A DNA stretch of 64,000 nt from Stutzerimonas stutzeri (GCF_015291885.1 NZ_CP036186.1:3251001-3315000); one strand, 5' to 3'. Shown: positions 44,250 through 57,379, numbered from the stretch's first letter. The notes: generated by a model not told the origin, from the sequence alone. Made by a program: numbers and translations.

Positions 44250-45551
44250 TCAGTTCAGGTAAGGGGACCAGGACGGCTCTCGGACTTCTCCTTGAGCTGT
44301 TGGAAGCGGGAGCCTAACGCGTCCATTGATGGACACGAGCATCAAGACTCCCCGGCCCTGCTGGCGGGTGGCGTAGATTAGCATGGTGCCATTAGGCGCA
44401 ACAGTGGGAGACTCATCCAGACTGGTATCTGACAGTATTCTCAAATTGCCACGCTGCAAATCCTGTGCTGCCACCTTGAAATTGGTGTACCCATCCTGCC
44501 GGTGAATCATGACCAGAGTCTTCTCGTCAGCCGACAGTTTCGGGTTAGCGTTGTAGTTACCAACGAACGTTACTCGCTCCGCCGAATTGCTACCTATCCG
44601 CTGCTTGTAAACCTGCGGCTTGCCGGCACGGTCGGAGGTGAAGTAAATGGTCTGACCGTCGGCGCCCCAGAAGGGTTCGGTGTCGATCGCATAGTGGTTG
44701 GTCAGACGCTGCAGCTGCCGCGACCCAAGATCCATCACGTAAATCTCGGGGTTGCCGTCTTTCGACAATACGAACGCCAGACGATTGCCGTCCGGCGAAA
44801 ATGCGGGCGCGCCGTTCAGACCTTCGAAGTTGGTGATCTGCTCGCGTCGACCGGTATCCACATGCTGCATGAAGATGCGCGGACGCTTCTGCTCGAACGA
44901 CACGTAGGCAATTCGACGGCCGTCGGGCGAGTAACGTGGCGAAAGAATCGGTTCGCGTGACTGCAACAAGGTCACTGCACGGGCGCCGTCATAATCAGAG
45001 CGCTGCAATGTGTAACGAGTGTTCGCACCGCCGAGCCGCTCAACGGTCACGTACAGTAGACGGGTGGAAAACGCACCTTTGATGCCGGTGAGCTTCTCGA
45101 ACGACTGGTCGGCAGCATGGTGAGCCATGTCACGCAGTTGATCCGGCGCACCGCCGACCGTTCCAGTCATGACTTGCTGCTCGGTGGCCACGTTGAACAC
45201 TTCGTAGCGAACCTGAAGTCGACCGCCGGCCGGCTCGATGTTACCTACCATTACGTACTGGGCACCCAGCGCTTTCCAGTCACGGTAAATGATCTCGCTG
45301 CCGCGGGTTGGCATGCTGATCATGTTCTGCCGTGGTATGGGCTGGAAGGTGCCCGAGTTACGCAGGTCATTGCCGATAATTTCAGCCATGTCCTCAGGCA
45401 GCACAGTGCCACCCTGCCAGCCGAATGGCACGACGGCGATGGGGATCGCGCGATCAGCGCCGCTGGTGACGACAATATTTTTCTCCTGCGCTACTGCAAT
45501 TCCTGCCAGGCAGCAAAGCAGGACAAGTAGACCTCGAAGGGAGTTGATCAC
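44250..45551 (-). CDS. tolB: Tol-Pal system protein TolB
   Basis: A 433-residue periplasmic beta-propeller that binds Pal and TolA. The signal peptide is cut near VAQ (residue 22). An N-terminal domain ([14 protein letters not shown]) is followed by repeated WD-like blades ([35 protein letters not shown]). Translation starts at GTG 45551, overlapping the tolA stop by 4 bases (GTGA), so it is coupled to tolA. Confidence 0.96.
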   Translation of the reverse strand: MINSLRGLLVLLCCLAGIAVAQEKNIVVTSGADRAIPIAVVPFGWQGGTVLPEDMAEIIGNDLRNSGTFQPIPRQNMISMPTRGSEIIYRDWKALGAQYVMVGNIEPAGGRLQVRYEVFNVATEQQVMTGTVGGAPDQLRDMAHHAADQSFEKLTGIKGAFSTRLLYVTVERLGGANTRYTLQRSDYDGARAVTLLQSREPILSPRYSPDGRRIAYVSFEQKRPRIFMQHVDTGRREQITNFEGLNGAPAFSPDGNRLAFVLSKDGNPEIYVMDLGSRQLQRLTNHYAIDTEPFWGADGQTIYFTSDRAGKPQVYKQRIGSNSAERVTFVGNYNANPKLSADEKTLVMIHRQDGYTNFKVAAQDLQRGNLRILSDTSLDESPTVAPNGTMLIYATRQQGRGVLMLVSINGRVRLPLPTAQGEVREPSWSPYLN

Positions 45552-46546
45552 AACGCAAGATCCTCAGGCGTGAATGTCATTTTGAATGACCGGTACGGTT
45601 GAAAGTCCTGCGGGCTCAATCCCTGCATTTCAGTCAACCGACCGATGTTCTTTACTGCGGCGACCGCAGAATTATCGAATGGCGCATCACCGCTCGACCT
45701 AGAAACGCTGACATTGGCGATAGTGCCATCCGGAAGCATGTTGACCTGAAGCTGAACGGTCATGTTATTGCGTGCCGAAGGTGGCCGGCTCCAACCTTCC
45801 GCTGCACGCAGCCGAATCAAATCGTCGAAGTCGCCGGCGACCTGATCGCCCTGCGTATCGGCCAGCGCCTGCTGACGCTCGGTGGTATCGGACAACAGCT
45901 CGGCCAGCGCCTGCGCCTTCTTGTCCTCTGCCGCCTTGCGAGCTGCATCTGCCGCCGCTTTCTTCTTCGCTTCTTCAGCTGCTTTTTTCTTAGCAGCCTC
46001 GGCTGCTGCCTTCTTCTTGGCCTCTTCAGCCGTCTTACGCTTGGCCTCTTCGGCGGCCTTTTTCTTGGCCTCCTCTGCAGCCTTTTTCTTGCTCAGCTCT
46101 TCAGCCGCCTTCTTCTTCGCGATTTCAGCCTGTTTCTGCTGTTCGACCTTCTTGGCCTCCTCGGCCTTTTTCGCCGCAGCAGCTTTGTCGGCTGCAGCTT
46201 TCGCCGCATCGGCCTTTCGAGCCTCTTCCGCCTTCTTTTGTTCCGCAGCCGCGGCCGCAGCCTGCTTTTGCTGCTCGACCTTACGCTGCTCCATTTGCTC
46301 GGTTTCGAACTGTTTGGCAGCCGTTTTCTTCGCCTCGCCGGCGATCTTCTGATTGGTCTGCGTGGTGGCCTGGCTCTGCGACTTCAACTGGTACAGGGTA
46401 GCCTGCACAATCGGCTTGGAAGGCGGCAGCTCGGGTGTCTTGGAAAAGCTGACGAATAACATACCGAAGACCAGAACGTGCAGGCCCACAGCGAGCACTG
46501 TCGGCCAGAAGTAGCTCTGCGAAGGTGACGGGTCACGCTGCTGCAT
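45548..46546 (-). CDS. tolA: Tol-Pal system protein TolA
   Basis: A 332-residue envelope-spanning protein: one N-terminal membrane helix (about 12-32), a long Lys/Ala/Glu-rich helical domain (about 60-215, repeats of the [10 protein letters not shown] type) and a globular C-terminal domain (about 230-332) that contacts TolB/Pal. The ATG at 46546 shares one base with the tolR stop (TGATG), and GGAG lies upstream. The repetitive helix creates long spurious frames on the other strand. Confidence 0.95.
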   Translation of the reverse strand: MQQRDPSPSQSYFWPTVLAVGLHVLVFGMLFVSFSKTPELPPSKPIVQATLYQLKSQSQATTQTNQKIAGEAKKTAAKQFETEQMEQRKVEQQKQAAAAAAEQKKAEEARKADAAKAAADKAAAAKKAEEAKKVEQQKQAEIAKKKAAEELSKKKAAEEAKKKAAEEAKRKTAEEAKKKAAAEAAKKKAAEEAKKKAAADAARKAAEDKKAQALAELLSDTTERQQALADTQGDQVAGDFDDLIRLRAAEGWSRPPSARNNMTVQLQVNMLPDGTIANVSVSRSSGDAPFDNSAVAAVKNIGRLTEMQGLSPQDFQPYRSFKMTFTPEDLAL

Positions 46547-46986
46547 CAAGGAGCCTCGGTGATCAGGCCAACGTTACCTACGCCAGCTTCCTGCAAGCCA
46601 CCCATGGCCGCCATGACCGAGCCGTAATCCACAGCGCGATCGCCGCGGATAAACACCTGCGTATCAGGACGCTGGCGCATGATGGCGACCACCGCCTGAG
46701 TCATGTCCTCGAGCGCAACGGCCTCATTACCCTTGCTTTCAGTGTCGACCTCGCTACCCACATTCCAGTAATAGGTCTTGTCGGCCTTGATGGAGATGGT
46801 CAACACCTGCTTGTCGTTATCTTGCGGCAAAGCCTCGCTGCTGACTTTCGGCAGATCGACTTTGACGCCCTGATTGAGCATCGGCGCCGTAACCATGAAG
46901 ATGACCAGCAGTACCAGCATCACGTCGATGTATGGCACCACGTTCATCTCGGCGACGGGCTTGCGTCTGTTGCGGATTCTGGCCAT
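46546..46986 (-). CDS. tolR: Tol-Pal system protein TolR
   Basis: A 146-residue ExbD/TolR protein with one membrane helix (about 16-37) carrying the proton-path Asp in VVPYIDVMLVLLVIFMVTAP, and a periplasmic domain. It works with TolQ to energise TolA. It starts 11 bp after tolQ. Confidence 0.96.
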   Translation of the reverse strand: MARIRNRRKPVAEMNVVPYIDVMLVLLVIFMVTAPMLNQGVKVDLPKVSSEALPQDNDKQVLTISIKADKTYYWNVGSEVDTESKGNEAVALEDMTQAVVAIMRQRPDTQVFIRGDRAVDYGSVMAAMGGLQEAGVGNVGLITEAP

Positions 46987-46997
46987 GGCCGGGGGCC

Positions 46998-47690
46998 TCA
47001 GTCTTCGGTGGTGTGAACTTTGCGATGCAGGATGGCCTGGAACTCATCAGCAAAGGTGTAGTAACGACCGATGAGCATCTCGCCACGGGCAGCGAAACGG
47101 TTGTAGGCAATTACCGCAGGGATCGCGGCGAACAGACCAATTGCCGTGGCGATCAACGCCTCGGCAATACCCGGCGCCACAGTCGCCAGCGTTGCCTGCT
47201 GCACCTGCGCCAGGCCGCGGAAGGAATTCATGATCCCCCAGACGGTACCGAACAGACCGATATAGGGGCTGGTGGAGCCGACAGTAGCGAGGAATGGCAG
47301 GCTCTGCTCTAGCTTTTCCTCCTCACGGGAAATGGCGACGCGCATAGCCCGATTGACGCCGTCCATTACCGCATCTGGATCGACACCCTGCTGCTGACGC
47401 AGGCGCGAAAATTCCTTGAAGCCAGCACGGAAGATCTGCTCCACACCAGAGTCTGGGTCAGGATTGCTGCCTGCCTGGCGATAGAGTTTGGACAGGTCTA
47501 CGCCCGACCAGAAACGCTCCTCGAAGGTATCGAGCGCTCGCTTTGCGGCACGCAGCATGTTGCCGCGCTGAAAAATCAGAATCCATGAGGCTACCGAGGC
47601 GCCCACCAGGATCAGCATGACCAGCTGAACCACGAAGCTGGCATTGCTGATCAGGCTCCACATGGACATATGATCGACGTTGGCTTCCAC
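46998..47690 (-). CDS. tolQ: Tol-Pal system protein TolQ
   Basis: A 230-residue ExbB/TolQ proton-channel subunit with three membrane helices (about 15-38, 135-160, 170-195; FLATVGSTSPYIGLFGTVWG and GIAEALIATAIGLFAAIPAV). It starts at GTG 47690, preceded by AGGAGA. It is tightly packed between ybgC and tolR. Confidence 0.96.
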   Translation of the reverse strand: MEANVDHMSMWSLISNASFVVQLVMLILVGASVASWILIFQRGNMLRAAKRALDTFEERFWSGVDLSKLYRQAGSNPDPDSGVEQIFRAGFKEFSRLRQQQGVDPDAVMDGVNRAMRVAISREEEKLEQSLPFLATVGSTSPYIGLFGTVWGIMNSFRGLAQVQQATLATVAPGIAEALIATAIGLFAAIPAVIAYNRFAARGEMLIGRYYTFADEFQAILHRKVHTTED

Positions 47691-47692
47691 GC

Positions 47693-48136
47693 TTACTCTC
47701 CTGCAGGGGATAGACCCGAACCCGCGAAAGCACTGCGCAGCGCTTCGGGAATGGCTCGGGGTTTCAAACTTTCGGCACGTACGCAGGCCACCAGCACCTG
47801 CCCCTCACACAGCAACACATCATCTACTGCACGGCGAACCTGTTGACGAAAACGCAGGCTGGCACGATTGAGCTCGATCACCTCGGCACTCACCAACAAT
47901 TCGTCATCCAGGCGTGCCGGGGCGCGATAGCGTGCCTCGACCGAATGCACGACGAACAGCAAGTCTTCACCGGCCAGTTGCGACTGAGCGAATCCCAGGC
48001 TGCGCAACCGCTCGGTACGAGCTCGCTCCATGAATTTGAGGTAATTGACGTAGTAGACAATGCCGCCCGCATCGGTGTCCTCGTAATAGACTCGACAGCG
48101 GTGGGTGAAGATTTCAGCTCCGGCTTGCGCGCGCAT
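47693..48136 (-). CDS. ybgC: Tol-Pal associated acyl-CoA thioesterase YbgC
   Basis: A 147-residue hot-dog-fold thioesterase with the family motif [20 protein letters not shown] (catalytic Asp). First gene of the ybgC-tolQRAB-pal-cpoB cluster, 2 bp before tolQ. The ATG at 48136 matches family starts; the longer frame to 48163 is unlikely. It acts on short to medium acyl-CoA or acyl-ACP. Confidence 0.94.
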   Translation of the reverse strand: MRAQAGAEIFTHRCRVYYEDTDAGGIVYYVNYLKFMERARTERLRSLGFAQSQLAGEDLLFVVHSVEARYRAPARLDDELLVSAEVIELNRASLRFRQQVRRAVDDVLLCEGQVLVACVRAESLKPRAIPEALRSAFAGSGLSPAGE

Positions 48137-48187
48137 ACTAGTGCTCAGCCCTGTAAATGCCAATCGGGTTAGAGAACATTATTTTCT

Positions 48188-49240
48188 TCAAACTGTGTCG
48201 CCATCGAACAAGTCAGGGGTTGGTGCATCGCTCATTCGTTTGGGCAGGTTCAGACCGAAGTGAAGGTAGGCGTGGCGTGTGACCACGCGACCACGCGGCG
48301 TGCGCATGATATAGCCCTGCTGAATCAGGTAAGGCTCGAGCACATCTTCGATGGTATGACGCTCTTCGCTGATCGCAGCAGCAAGGCTGTCGATGCCCAC
48401 CGGCCCGCCGTCGAACTTCTCGATCAGCGTCAGCAATAACCGCCGGTCCTGATGATCGAAACCACGCTCATCGACATCGAGCATGTTCAGCGCCAGATCG
48501 GCAATCTGTCGCGTGATCTCACCACGACCGCGTACTTCGGCGAAATCACGCACGCGTCTTAGCAGACGATTGGCAATTCGGGGCGTGCCTCGTGCTCGCC
48601 GAGCAATCTCGAAAGCCCCCTCGGGCTCGGTTGGCAAGCCCAGGATGCCAGCCGAACGACTGACAATGGTGGCCAGATCTTCGGTGGAGTAAAACTCCAG
48701 CCGCTGGACAATGCCGAATCGATCGCGTAATGGATTGGTCAGCATGCCGACACGGGTAGTAGCGCCGACGAGCGTGAACGGCGGCAAGTCCAGTTTGATC
48801 GAGCGAGCCGCCGGCCCCTCCCCGATCATGATGTCCAGCTGGAAATCCTCCATTGCCGGATACAGCACTTCCTCGACAATGGGCGAAAGACGGTGGATCT
48901 CATCGACGAACAGAACGTCGCCGGACTCGAGGTTGGTCAGCAAGGCGGCGAGATCACCCGGCCGCTCTAGAACAGGTCCCGATGTGCTCTTGATCGACAC
49001 ACCCATTTCTTCGGCGATGATGTTGGCCAGCGTGGTCTTGCCCAGGCCTGGCGGGCCGAAGATAAGCGTATGGTCCAGCGCTTCCTGGCGCCCCTTGGCT
49101 GCACGAATGAACAGATCCATCTGCTCGCGTACCACCGGCTGACCAATGTAATCCGCCAGGGTCAATGGGCGAATGGCGCGGTCCAACTGTTCATCGCGGT
49201 CGCGACTGCCAGCCGTGACGATACGATCCGCTTCGATCAT
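48188..49240 (-). CDS. ruvB: Holliday junction branch migration helicase RuvB
   Basis: A 350-residue AAA+ motor. Walker A is [14 protein letters not shown] (near 63), Walker [10 protein letters not shown], sensor 1 LVGATTR and Arg finger region DRFGIVQRL. The C-terminal winged helix ends HFGLNLPKR. It is 3 bp after ruvA, in a ruvC-ruvA-ruvB series. Confidence 0.97.
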   Translation of the reverse strand: MIEADRIVTAGSRDRDEQLDRAIRPLTLADYIGQPVVREQMDLFIRAAKGRQEALDHTLIFGPPGLGKTTLANIIAEEMGVSIKSTSGPVLERPGDLAALLTNLESGDVLFVDEIHRLSPIVEEVLYPAMEDFQLDIMIGEGPAARSIKLDLPPFTLVGATTRVGMLTNPLRDRFGIVQRLEFYSTEDLATIVSRSAGILGLPTEPEGAFEIARRARGTPRIANRLLRRVRDFAEVRGRGEITRQIADLALNMLDVDERGFDHQDRRLLLTLIEKFDGGPVGIDSLAAAISEERHTIEDVLEPYLIQQGYIMRTPRGRVVTRHAYLHFGLNLPKRMSDAPTPDLFDGDTV

Positions 49241-49243
49241 GGC

Positions 49244-49849
49244 TTACACCATGCCCTTGAGGGCGCGACGGATCATTTCTTCACTGCTCAAATCATCTTC
49301 CTGTATGGCGGACACTGCGCGACTGGCTTCCTGCGGCTTGAATCCAAGGGAGATCAATGCGCTGACCGCATCGTTCTCGGCGCTTGTGACTGCCGTTTTG
49401 CTGCCAGGTTCAACCACGAAGGTGGCAATGGCCGGCATGCTCTCCCAGGCCTTGAAGCGATCTTTCAACTCCACGAGAAGGCGCTCAGCGGTCTTCTTGC
49501 CGACGCCCGGTATACGCACCAGCACTGAGGTGTCCTGCGCCTGCACACAACGCACCAGCTCATCGACTTCCAGCCCGGACATCAATGCCAGTGCCAGCTT
49601 GGGACCCACGCCATTGAGGCGGATAAGTTCGCGAAACAGCTCGCGCTCACGCTTCTCGGCAAAGCCATAGAGAAGCTGGGCGTCTTCGCGCACGACCAGG
49701 TGGGTGTGCAGTGTCACCGGCTCGCCAAGGGCAGGCAGGCGATAGAGTGTCGTCATCGGCACCTCGACCTCGTAGCCGATGCCGTTCACGTCGAGAATCA
49801 GATGTGGCGGTTGTTTCTCCGCCAGCGTGCCACGCAAACGTCCGATCAA
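49244..49849 (-). CDS. ruvA: Holliday junction binding protein RuvA
   Basis: A 201-residue protein: OB fold (1-65), helix-hairpin-helix domains (65-145; [16 protein letters not shown] and [14 protein letters not shown]) and a RuvB-binding domain III at the end. Family proteins begin MIGRLRG; here that start is a TTG codon at 49849 with GGAGG eight bases upstream. A GTG start at 49870 is open but adds residues not seen in the family. Confidence 0.94.
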   Translation of the reverse strand: MIGRLRGTLAEKQPPHLILDVNGIGYEVEVPMTTLYRLPALGEPVTLHTHLVVREDAQLLYGFAEKRERELFRELIRLNGVGPKLALALMSGLEVDELVRCVQAQDTSVLVRIPGVGKKTAERLLVELKDRFKAWESMPAIATFVVEPGSKTAVTSAENDAVSALISLGFKPQEASRAVSAIQEDDLSSEEMIRRALKGMV

Positions 49850-49924
49850 TCCTGCTTCCTCCGATACCACAATCTGGGCTGCGGTTTATCGCATTAACAC
49901 GCTATGTAAAAGAGCGCAGGCGCA

Positions 49925-50449
49925 CTACAGCCGTAGCCGCCCGCCTCGCCGCTTGGCACCAGCCAGGCCATGAGGGATCAGGCTTTGGCGGTGATGCGCA
50001 TGACAGAGCGCGATGGCCAGCGCATCTGACGCATCGATCTGCGGTTTTTCCAGGAGTTTGAGCAGGTGCATGACCATCATCTGCACCTGCTGCTTGTCCG
50101 CCCCCCCTGTTCCGGCAATGGCCTGCTTGACCTGAGTCGCGGTGTACTCCGCGATCTGCAGGCCCGCCTCTGCCCCCGCAACGATGGCCGCGCCCCGGGC
50201 CTGACCAAGCTTGAGCGCCGAGTCGGCGTTGCGCGCCATGAACACCTGTTCGATACCCATGGTCACCGGCCCGTAGGTCTGGATGACTTCGCTGACTCCA
50301 CTGAACACTGCACGCAGGCGGTCAGGCAGTTCACCAGTGCCTGTGCGGATGCATCCGGACGCCACATATTCACAACCGCGGCCGGTATCGCGCACGACAC
50401 CGTAGCCGGTAATTCGAGAGCCGGGATCGATACCTAAAATCAGCGCCAT
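49925..50449 (-). CDS. ruvC: Crossover junction endodeoxyribonuclease RuvC
   Basis: A 174-residue Holliday junction resolvase of the RNase H fold. Acidic catalytic residues are seen in [14 protein letters not shown] (Asp8), MGIEQVF, and [14 protein letters not shown]. Normal length. It is 75 bp upstream of ruvA and downstream of pmpR across a terminator. Confidence 0.96.
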   Translation of the reverse strand: MALILGIDPGSRITGYGVVRDTGRGCEYVASGCIRTGTGELPDRLRAVFSGVSEVIQTYGPVTMGIEQVFMARNADSALKLGQARGAAIVAGAEAGLQIAEYTATQVKQAIAGTGGADKQQVQMMVMHLLKLLEKPQIDASDALAIALCHAHHRQSLIPHGLAGAKRRGGRLRL

Positions 50450-50554
50450 GCGTGCCGTCGTGCTGTCTATTTATCCAGTGGCGAGTATACGGACGCGCTG
50501 CCCGGTGCGCCACCAACAGGATTACGCGACCCCACACCAGCCATGCATCACTCA

Positions 50555-50592
50555 TAAAAAAGCCGAGAGCCCATCTAAAGCGGCTCCCGGCT
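50555..50592 (-). terminator. Terminator after pmpR
   Basis: AGCCGAGAGCC/GGCTCCCGGCT imperfect stem with A6 on the + strand left side. It lies between pmpR and ruvC and is oriented to stop the minus-strand pmpR transcript. Confidence 0.75.
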
Positions 50593-50613
50593 GCGCATAC
50601 CGCAGAACTCGAC

Positions 50614-51363
50614 TCAGTTCAGCTGCTGCATGATCTCGTCGGAGATCTCTGCGTTGTGGTAGACGTTTTGCACGTCGTCCAGATCTTCCAACGCATCGAT
50701 CAAACGCAGTACTTTCTGCGCAGTCTCGACATCGGTGATCGGCGCCATGATCGACGGGATCATCGCCACCTCAGCCTCGTCGCCCTTGAACCCCGCCTGT
50801 GTAAGGGCTTCATTGACCGAGAGGAAATCCGCGAAGCTGGTGTACACCTCCACCGAACCATCTTCCTGGCTGGCCACGTCATCCGCGCCGGCCTCCAGCG
50901 CTGCTTCCATCAGCGCATCCTCGTCGACGCCGGGCGCGTAACTGATCTGCCCCTTGCGATCGAACATGTAGGCGACCGAACCGTCAGTGCCCAAGTTACC
51001 GCCGTTCTTACTGAAGGCGTGGCGCACCTCAGCCGCAGTCCGATTGCGGTTGTCAGTCATGGCCTCGATGATGATCGCCACGCCGCTCGGCGCGTAACCC
51101 TCATAGCTCAGCTCGGTCATGTTGTCCGCTTCGCTGGAGCCTGCGCCCCGCGCGATGGCGCGATCGATGACGTCTCGCGACATGTTGGCCGTCAGCGCCT
51201 TGTCTACCGCCAGGCGCAGACGCGGATTGTCCGCCGGCACACCGCCGCCATGCTTGGCCGCCACGGTCAGCTCACGGATCAATTTGGTGAAGATCTTGCC
51301 CCGCTTGGCATCTTGGCGCTCTTTGCGGTGCTTGATGTTGGCCCATTTGGAATGACCAGCCAT
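50614..51363 (-). CDS. pmpR: YebC/PmpR family transcriptional regulator
   Basis: A 249-residue protein starting [20 protein letters not shown], the invariant start of the family. In P. aeruginosa PmpR represses the PQS regulator pqsR; other family members help ribosomes at proline runs. Three alpha/beta domains, normal length. It lies between aspS and ruvC, its conserved position. Confidence 0.95.
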   Translation of the reverse strand: MAGHSKWANIKHRKERQDAKRGKIFTKLIRELTVAAKHGGGVPADNPRLRLAVDKALTANMSRDVIDRAIARGAGSSEADNMTELSYEGYAPSGVAIIIEAMTDNRNRTAAEVRHAFSKNGGNLGTDGSVAYMFDRKGQISYAPGVDEDALMEAALEAGADDVASQEDGSVEVYTSFADFLSVNEALTQAGFKGDEAEVAMIPSIMAPITDVETAQKVLRLIDALEDLDDVQNVYHNAEISDEIMQQLN

Positions 51364-51482
51364 AACTCACTCCATTCTTCGACTGAATCAGAAATCTCGA
51401 TAACCGGTTGCGCCTGTCATCACTCGATCAAGACAGCTGCCGGCTATCGCCGTAACGTCTTGCGGCCAGAGCCGCAAGACGA

Positions 51483-51509
51483 AGAAGCCTGGCAGAACCA
51501 GGCTTCGGG
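51483..51509 (-). terminator. Terminator after aspS
   Basis: GAAGCCTGG-CAGAA-CCAGGCTTC hairpin immediately beyond the aspS stop; the transcribed strand continues into a T/C-rich stretch. Confidence 0.7.
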
Positions 51510-51515
51510 TAGCGC

Positions 51516-53291
<1,776 letters not shown>

Positions 53292-53640
53292 GGTGGAGTT
53301 CGCTTCTCGTATCTTGAATTCGATGGGGCGCTAGAGCCAGGACAGGCTGACAGCACCGTGGCTGCTCTGCGCAAGCGGCACGTGCCGCGCGCGATACCGC
53401 ATATGACGCCAGGCGCTGCAGCTCGCGCAGTGGCCGCCGGGCATAAGCGCGGGATTATATCTACATAATCACCGTGGCGCAGCCGTTGGCCCCTGGCGAT
53501 TGGAAATCAGGCGTGGCGATGGAACCCCTCCCCGAGCAAAGCCTTCCAACGATGAGTATCCGACCAGAAACGCATCGCTTCACAACGCCGCGCATTTTTC
53601 TGGCATAACTAATGGCTGAATCATCCACCAGGAGAAAATC
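53292..53640. other. Divergent aspS-dps intergenic region
   Basis: About 350 bp with no supported gene. It must hold the aspS promoter on the left and the dps promoter on the right. A clear AGGAG precedes dps; TGGCATAACT at about 53600 is a possible -10 region. I see no strong OxyR or Fur site. Confidence 0.45.
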
Positions 53641-54111
53641 ATGGAAATCAACATTGGTATCGCTGAACAGGATCGGGCAGCCATCGCCGAGGGTCTGTCT
53701 CGCCTGCTCGCCGACACCTATACGCTGTACCTGAAGACCCACAACTTCCACTGGAACGTTACTGGCCCGATGTTCAACACGCTGCACACCATGTTCGAGA
53801 CGCAGTACACCGAACTCGCCATCGCAGTGGACGACATCGCCGAGCGTATCCGGACCCTGGGCTTCCCGGCGCCAGGTACCTACGCTGCCTATGCTCGCCT
53901 AAGCTCGATCAAGGAGGAAGAAGGCGTGCCTTCTGCCGATGAGATGATCAAGCTATTGGTCGAAGGCCAGGAAGCCGTCGTTCGTACGGCTCGCGGCATT
54001 TTCCCGCTGCTGGACAAAGTCAGCGACGAGCCTACCGCCGACCTGCTGACTCAGCGCATGCAGATCCACGAAAAAACTGCCTGGATGCTGCGCAGCCTGC
54101 TTTCGGCCTGA
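53641..54111 (+). CDS. dps: Dps family DNA-binding/ferritin-like protein
   Basis: A 156-residue mini-ferritin forming 12-mers that store iron and protect DNA. The ferroxidase motif is visible in [20 protein letters not shown] and the following [18 protein letters not shown] (His, Asp and Glu ligands). AGGAG lies well placed before the ATG. It is the first of a dps-cold-shock gene pair but ends in a hairpin. Confidence 0.93.
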   Translation: MEINIGIAEQDRAAIAEGLSRLLADTYTLYLKTHNFHWNVTGPMFNTLHTMFETQYTELAIAVDDIAERIRTLGFPAPGTYAAYARLSSIKEEEGVPSADEMIKLLVEGQEAVVRTARGIFPLLDKVSDEPTADLLTQRMQIHEKTAWMLRSLLSA

Positions 54112-54122
54112 GGCTTTCTCCT

Positions 54123-54151
54123 GAACCGGGCGCCCTTGTGCGCCCTGGTTC
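54123..54151 (+). terminator. Terminator after dps
   Basis: GAACCGGGCGC-CCTTGT-GCGCCCTGGTTC, an almost perfect stem 11 bp after the dps stop. Confidence 0.65.
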
Positions 54152-54387
54152 AACATCAACAATCCGCACACAGCAGAGCCGGCCACCACTCTTTCTTACT
54201 GCTCCGAGCCGGTGGAGCGGAACACGCCCATTTGAGCGCCCCACTCCTTTCCTGTTAAATACGCCGCGCTGCAGCCCAGACCCACGCGGTTCTTCGAACA
54301 GTGTTCAGCCCTGACCGACGAACGTTTTCCACGGGCACCCTGGCCTGCGCTTTTCCTGTCGTGTTATCAACCGTGAGTCATACAACA

Positions 54388-54996
54388 ATGCTTAAGATTG
54401 TCCATGTCTTGGCGGGCATCGTTGCCCTGCTGCTGTCATTTGTTCCCAGCCTGCAAGGTGCAGTACCGCTCCTGTTGCAGCCCGAAGCCTTGTGCCTGCT
54501 GATGCTCGGCCTCCTTAGTGTTCAGTTCGCCCCTTCCGCCCAATTGATCGACAGCCGGACTCGTCCAGTGATCATAGGGGCATCCGCATTGCTCCTGGTT
54601 GCCATCGCGTTGCAGGCTATCGTTCTGCTTGCAGCGGTGCCGCAGATCGCCGGCCAACCAGCTACGCTGGCCAGCCTGCTGCTTGCCTTTATTGCCGTGC
54701 TGCTTCACCTGGCAACTCCCCGGAGCCGCAGCAAACAGCCAAAAGCCGCCCGCACGAATACCACTACCACACCACCCGCCGCGGGCCGCGAAGCAGGCAC
54801 AGTGAAGTGGTTCAATACATCCAAGGGGTTTGGCTTCATCTCCAGAGACAGTGGCAATGATGTGTTCGTACACTTCCGCGCCATACGGGGCGAGGGGCAT
54901 CGCATTCTGGTCGAAGGCCAGCGCGTGGAGTTCACCATCATGATGCGCGACAAGGGTCTGCAGGCAGAAGACGTAGTACCGACCGACGGGCGATAA
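54388..54996 (+). CDS. Membrane-anchored cold-shock domain protein
   Basis: A 202-residue protein. Three to four hydrophobic helices (about 1-115) and a short Lys/Thr/Pro linker lead to a C-terminal cold-shock domain (about 135-200). The domain has both RNA-binding motifs, [15 protein letters not shown] and DVFVHF. Residues 1-115 should hold the nucleic-acid-binding domain at the inner membrane, facing the cytoplasm. The ATG at 54388 is chosen; a GTG at 54373 is an alternative. Similar genes follow dps in other Pseudomonas. Role unknown. Confidence 0.85.
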   Translation: MLKIVHVLAGIVALLLSFVPSLQGAVPLLLQPEALCLLMLGLLSVQFAPSAQLIDSRTRPVIIGASALLLVAIALQAIVLLAAVPQIAGQPATLASLLLAFIAVLLHLATPRSRSKQPKAARTNTTTTPPAAGREAGTVKWFNTSKGFGFISRDSGNDVFVHFRAIRGEGHRILVEGQRVEFTIMMRDKGLQAEDVVPTDGR

Positions 54997-55052
54997 GCCA
55001 ATCGCTATCGAAGCGAGCCAGGACCGAACTGCCCTGGCCCGCTTCGAACACA

Positions 55053-55259
55053 TCAATAATGCGGCGGCGGCCCCTCTTCCTCGCCGGCATCGAAGGTGAC
55101 CTGCATTTCCTCCTGTCGCCTTGCCAGAGCCCCTACCTGAAGCTGCAACCGATCCATGATCCGCTGTTGCTCAACGAGCACATCGTTCAAAGCCTGAATC
55201 GTGTCATCCTGAAATGCCAGGCGCGCTTCCAGATCCATCACTCGCGACTCCAGATCCAT
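55053..55259 (-). CDS. slyX: SlyX family protein
   Basis: A 68-residue coiled-coil protein ([20 protein letters not shown], then [13 protein letters not shown]) with a PPHY C-terminus, both typical of SlyX; function unknown. The ATG at 55259 has GGAG at proper distance (7 bases), while the ATG at 55265 would be only 1-2 bases from it. It follows the HIT gene with a 2-bp gap and is probably co-transcribed. Confidence 0.9.
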   Translation of the reverse strand: MDLESRVMDLEARLAFQDDTIQALNDVLVEQQRIMDRLQLQVGALARRQEEMQVTFDAGEEEGPPPHY

Positions 55260-55261
55260 AG

Positions 55262-55684
55262 TCATTCTCCAAAACGAAAGTGATCGGTCAGCACCAACCT
55301 GAGCTTGTCCCTGATGGCGGCTACCTGCTCCTGGCTATAGGGCTTCGCTGGATGTTTGCCCCATACCGGCGCCGGCCATGCAGCGTCGTCACGACGCCTT
55401 GCGATGACATGCATGTGCAACTGCCCAACCATATTGCCGAGCGTAGCGATGTTCATCTTGTCCGCGCCAAAAGTGTCCTTCACTGTCTCGGCGAGCGAGG
55501 TAGCTTCCTGCCATAGAGCCTGCTGATCTGCAGCATCTAGCTGAAACAACTCGCTCACCTCCTCGCGCCGCGGCACCAGGATGAACCAGGGGTACTGCGC
55601 GTCATTCATCAATAGCAGCCGACAGAGAGAGAAGTCGCCAAGCAGCAACGTATCCTGCGCCAGACGTGAATCGAGAGCGAACAT
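55262..55684 (-). CDS. HIT domain protein
   Basis: A 140-residue histidine-triad family protein. It begins [20 protein letters not shown] and contains [18 protein letters not shown], the HIT active-site strand (His-x-His) in somewhat reduced form. It probably hydrolyses nucleotide phosphoramidates or dinucleotides. It starts just after an AAGGGG-type site and runs into slyX. Confidence 0.88.
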   Translation of the reverse strand: MFALDSRLAQDTLLLGDFSLCRLLLMNDAQYPWFILVPRREEVSELFQLDAADQQALWQEATSLAETVKDTFGADKMNIATLGNMVGQLHMHVIARRRDDAAWPAPVWGKHPAKPYSQEQVAAIRDKLRLVLTDHFRFGE

Positions 55685-56108
55685 GAAACTTCCCCTTTAG
55701 AACAGTTCAGCGCTGGTTGCGCAAAAGAAAAGGATACCCCAAGCAGCAACAGCAGCAAGGCGCTGAGAGGCGCACAAGGATGGTGCCCGAACGCGACGCA
55801 ACCGCAATATTTCAGTGCACGGATTCCCCTCAAACAGCTAACGGCAGCCAGGAACGGTCACTTGGTCAATTTGAGTACGATTCTTGCTATTCCGGATTAG
55901 GGATCGCGGCCAGTGGCTTCAAAACGCCGCAATCGGCGTTGTGCTGCTTGCTCTAGCGCCGGACTAGAGCTAAACAGTAAATTCTCTGGATGGCTTTTCG
56001 CGAGAGCGGCCATAATTGGCTAAAGCCTGATGCGGGACTAAGAAGTTGCACCCTTTCCGCCCACTGCGGACAGGTAAGCACCGTTTTTAAACCAAAGGAG
56101 CAATCACA
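55685..56108. other. Upstream region of the OprD-family porin gene
   Basis: About 420 bp without a supported gene. The right end holds the porin leader (AAGGAG before the ATG at 56109). No riboswitch or clear operator is seen. Short spurious open frames exist but lack coding character. Confidence 0.45.
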
Positions 56109-57347
56109 ATGAAAGTGATGAAGTGGAGCGTAATCGCCCTAGCCGTATCGGCGGGCACCTCCCAGATGGCGCTGGCCAGCCAGCAATCGGAGTCCAAGGG
56201 CTTCATCGAGGACGCGAGCCTTGATCTGCTGCTGCGTAACACGTATTTCAATCGTGACTACAAAGACGGCGCCGGCGACGTGCGGAGCTGGGGCCAAGGC
56301 TTCATCACCACGTTTGAGTCGGGCTTCACCCAAGGCACTATTGGCGTAGGTGTGGATGCCTATGGCCTGCTGGGCGTTCGCCTCGATGGCGGCCGCGGCT
56401 ATAACTATGACGCAATGTTCGAACGCGACTCCAATGGCGACCCGGAGCGCGACCTGTCCCAGGCTGGTGCAGCTATCAAAGCTCGCTTCTCCAACACCGT
56501 CATCAAGTACGGCAACCAGATGCCGATGATGCCGGTACTCGCCTATGACGATTCTCGCCTGTTGCCTGAGTCATTTACTGGCACCTTGATCACCAGTAAT
56601 GAGATCGAAGGCCTTGAGCTGAATGCCGGCCGCTTCACCGCAGATAGCTCCATGGCATCGTCCAGCCGCGATGACGTAGGCTTGAAGAGCATTGATGTTG
56701 TCGGCGGCACCTATGCGTTCAACGAGAACCTGAGCACGTCGCTCTACTACGCTGACAACGAAGACGTGGCCAAGAAGAAGTACGCTAACGTTAACTACGT
56801 CATGCCGTTCGGCGGCGACCAGTCGCTCGCGTTCGACTTCAACATCTACGACAACAAGTACGATAAAGAAACGTTCGGCGAAACCGAAGACACAACCATC
56901 TGGAGTCTCGCAGCCAAGTACTCGACTGGCGCGCATGCCTTTATCCTCGCCCACCAGCGCGTTACCGGTGACGGTGACTACCGCTACGACATCGGCGACG
57001 GCGGCAGCTCCATCTGGGTAGCCAACTCCTACTACTCCGACTTTAACTCCAAGGACGAGCGCTCGTGGCAGGCAAGCTATGAGCTGGACTTTAGCGGCTA
57101 TGGCGTTCCAGGCCTGTTCTGGAAAACCGCTTATGTGTACGGCGATAACATTGACACAGGCGCTGGCGAAGGTAAGGAGCGCGAGTTCTTCAACCAGGTT
57201 CAGTACGTCGTACAAAGCGGCCCGGCAAAAGATCTGTCGCTGAAGCTGCGCAACTCGATCTATCGCTCCAACAATGCCCTCAGCGATGCAAGCCCGGACC
57301 TGAACGAGATCCGCGCATTCATCGAATACCCGCTGAGCATCCTGTAA
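56109..57347 (+). CDS. OprD family outer-membrane porin
   Basis: A 412-residue substrate-specific porin. The signal peptide is cut after MALA (about residue 24). The mature part shows alternating beta strands with Gly-Asp loops, the family start [20 protein letters not shown], and the C-terminal strand [11 protein letters not shown]. Family members take up basic amino acids or small carboxylates. This position, beside slyX and proS, corresponds to oprD in P. aeruginosa, but the sequence alone does not prove basic-amino-acid specificity. Confidence 0.9.
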   Translation: MKVMKWSVIALAVSAGTSQMALASQQSESKGFIEDASLDLLLRNTYFNRDYKDGAGDVRSWGQGFITTFESGFTQGTIGVGVDAYGLLGVRLDGGRGYNYDAMFERDSNGDPERDLSQAGAAIKARFSNTVIKYGNQMPMMPVLAYDDSRLLPESFTGTLITSNEIEGLELNAGRFTADSSMASSSRDDVGLKSIDVVGGTYAFNENLSTSLYYADNEDVAKKKYANVNYVMPFGGDQSLAFDFNIYDNKYDKETFGETEDTTIWSLAAKYSTGAHAFILAHQRVTGDGDYRYDIGDGGSSIWVANSYYSDFNSKDERSWQASYELDFSGYGVPGLFWKTAYVYGDNIDTGAGEGKEREFFNQVQYVVQSGPAKDLSLKLRNSIYRSNNALSDASPDLNEIRAFIEYPLSIL

Positions 57348-57379
57348 CCCAGGCACTCGGAACATTCGATGCAAAAAGG

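Noticed and set aside
45599..46459. Long Leu/Phe/Ala-rich open frames on the plus strand opposite tolA
   Set aside because: They are the reverse complement of the Lys/Ala/Glu codon repeats in TolA; low complexity, no ribosome sites.
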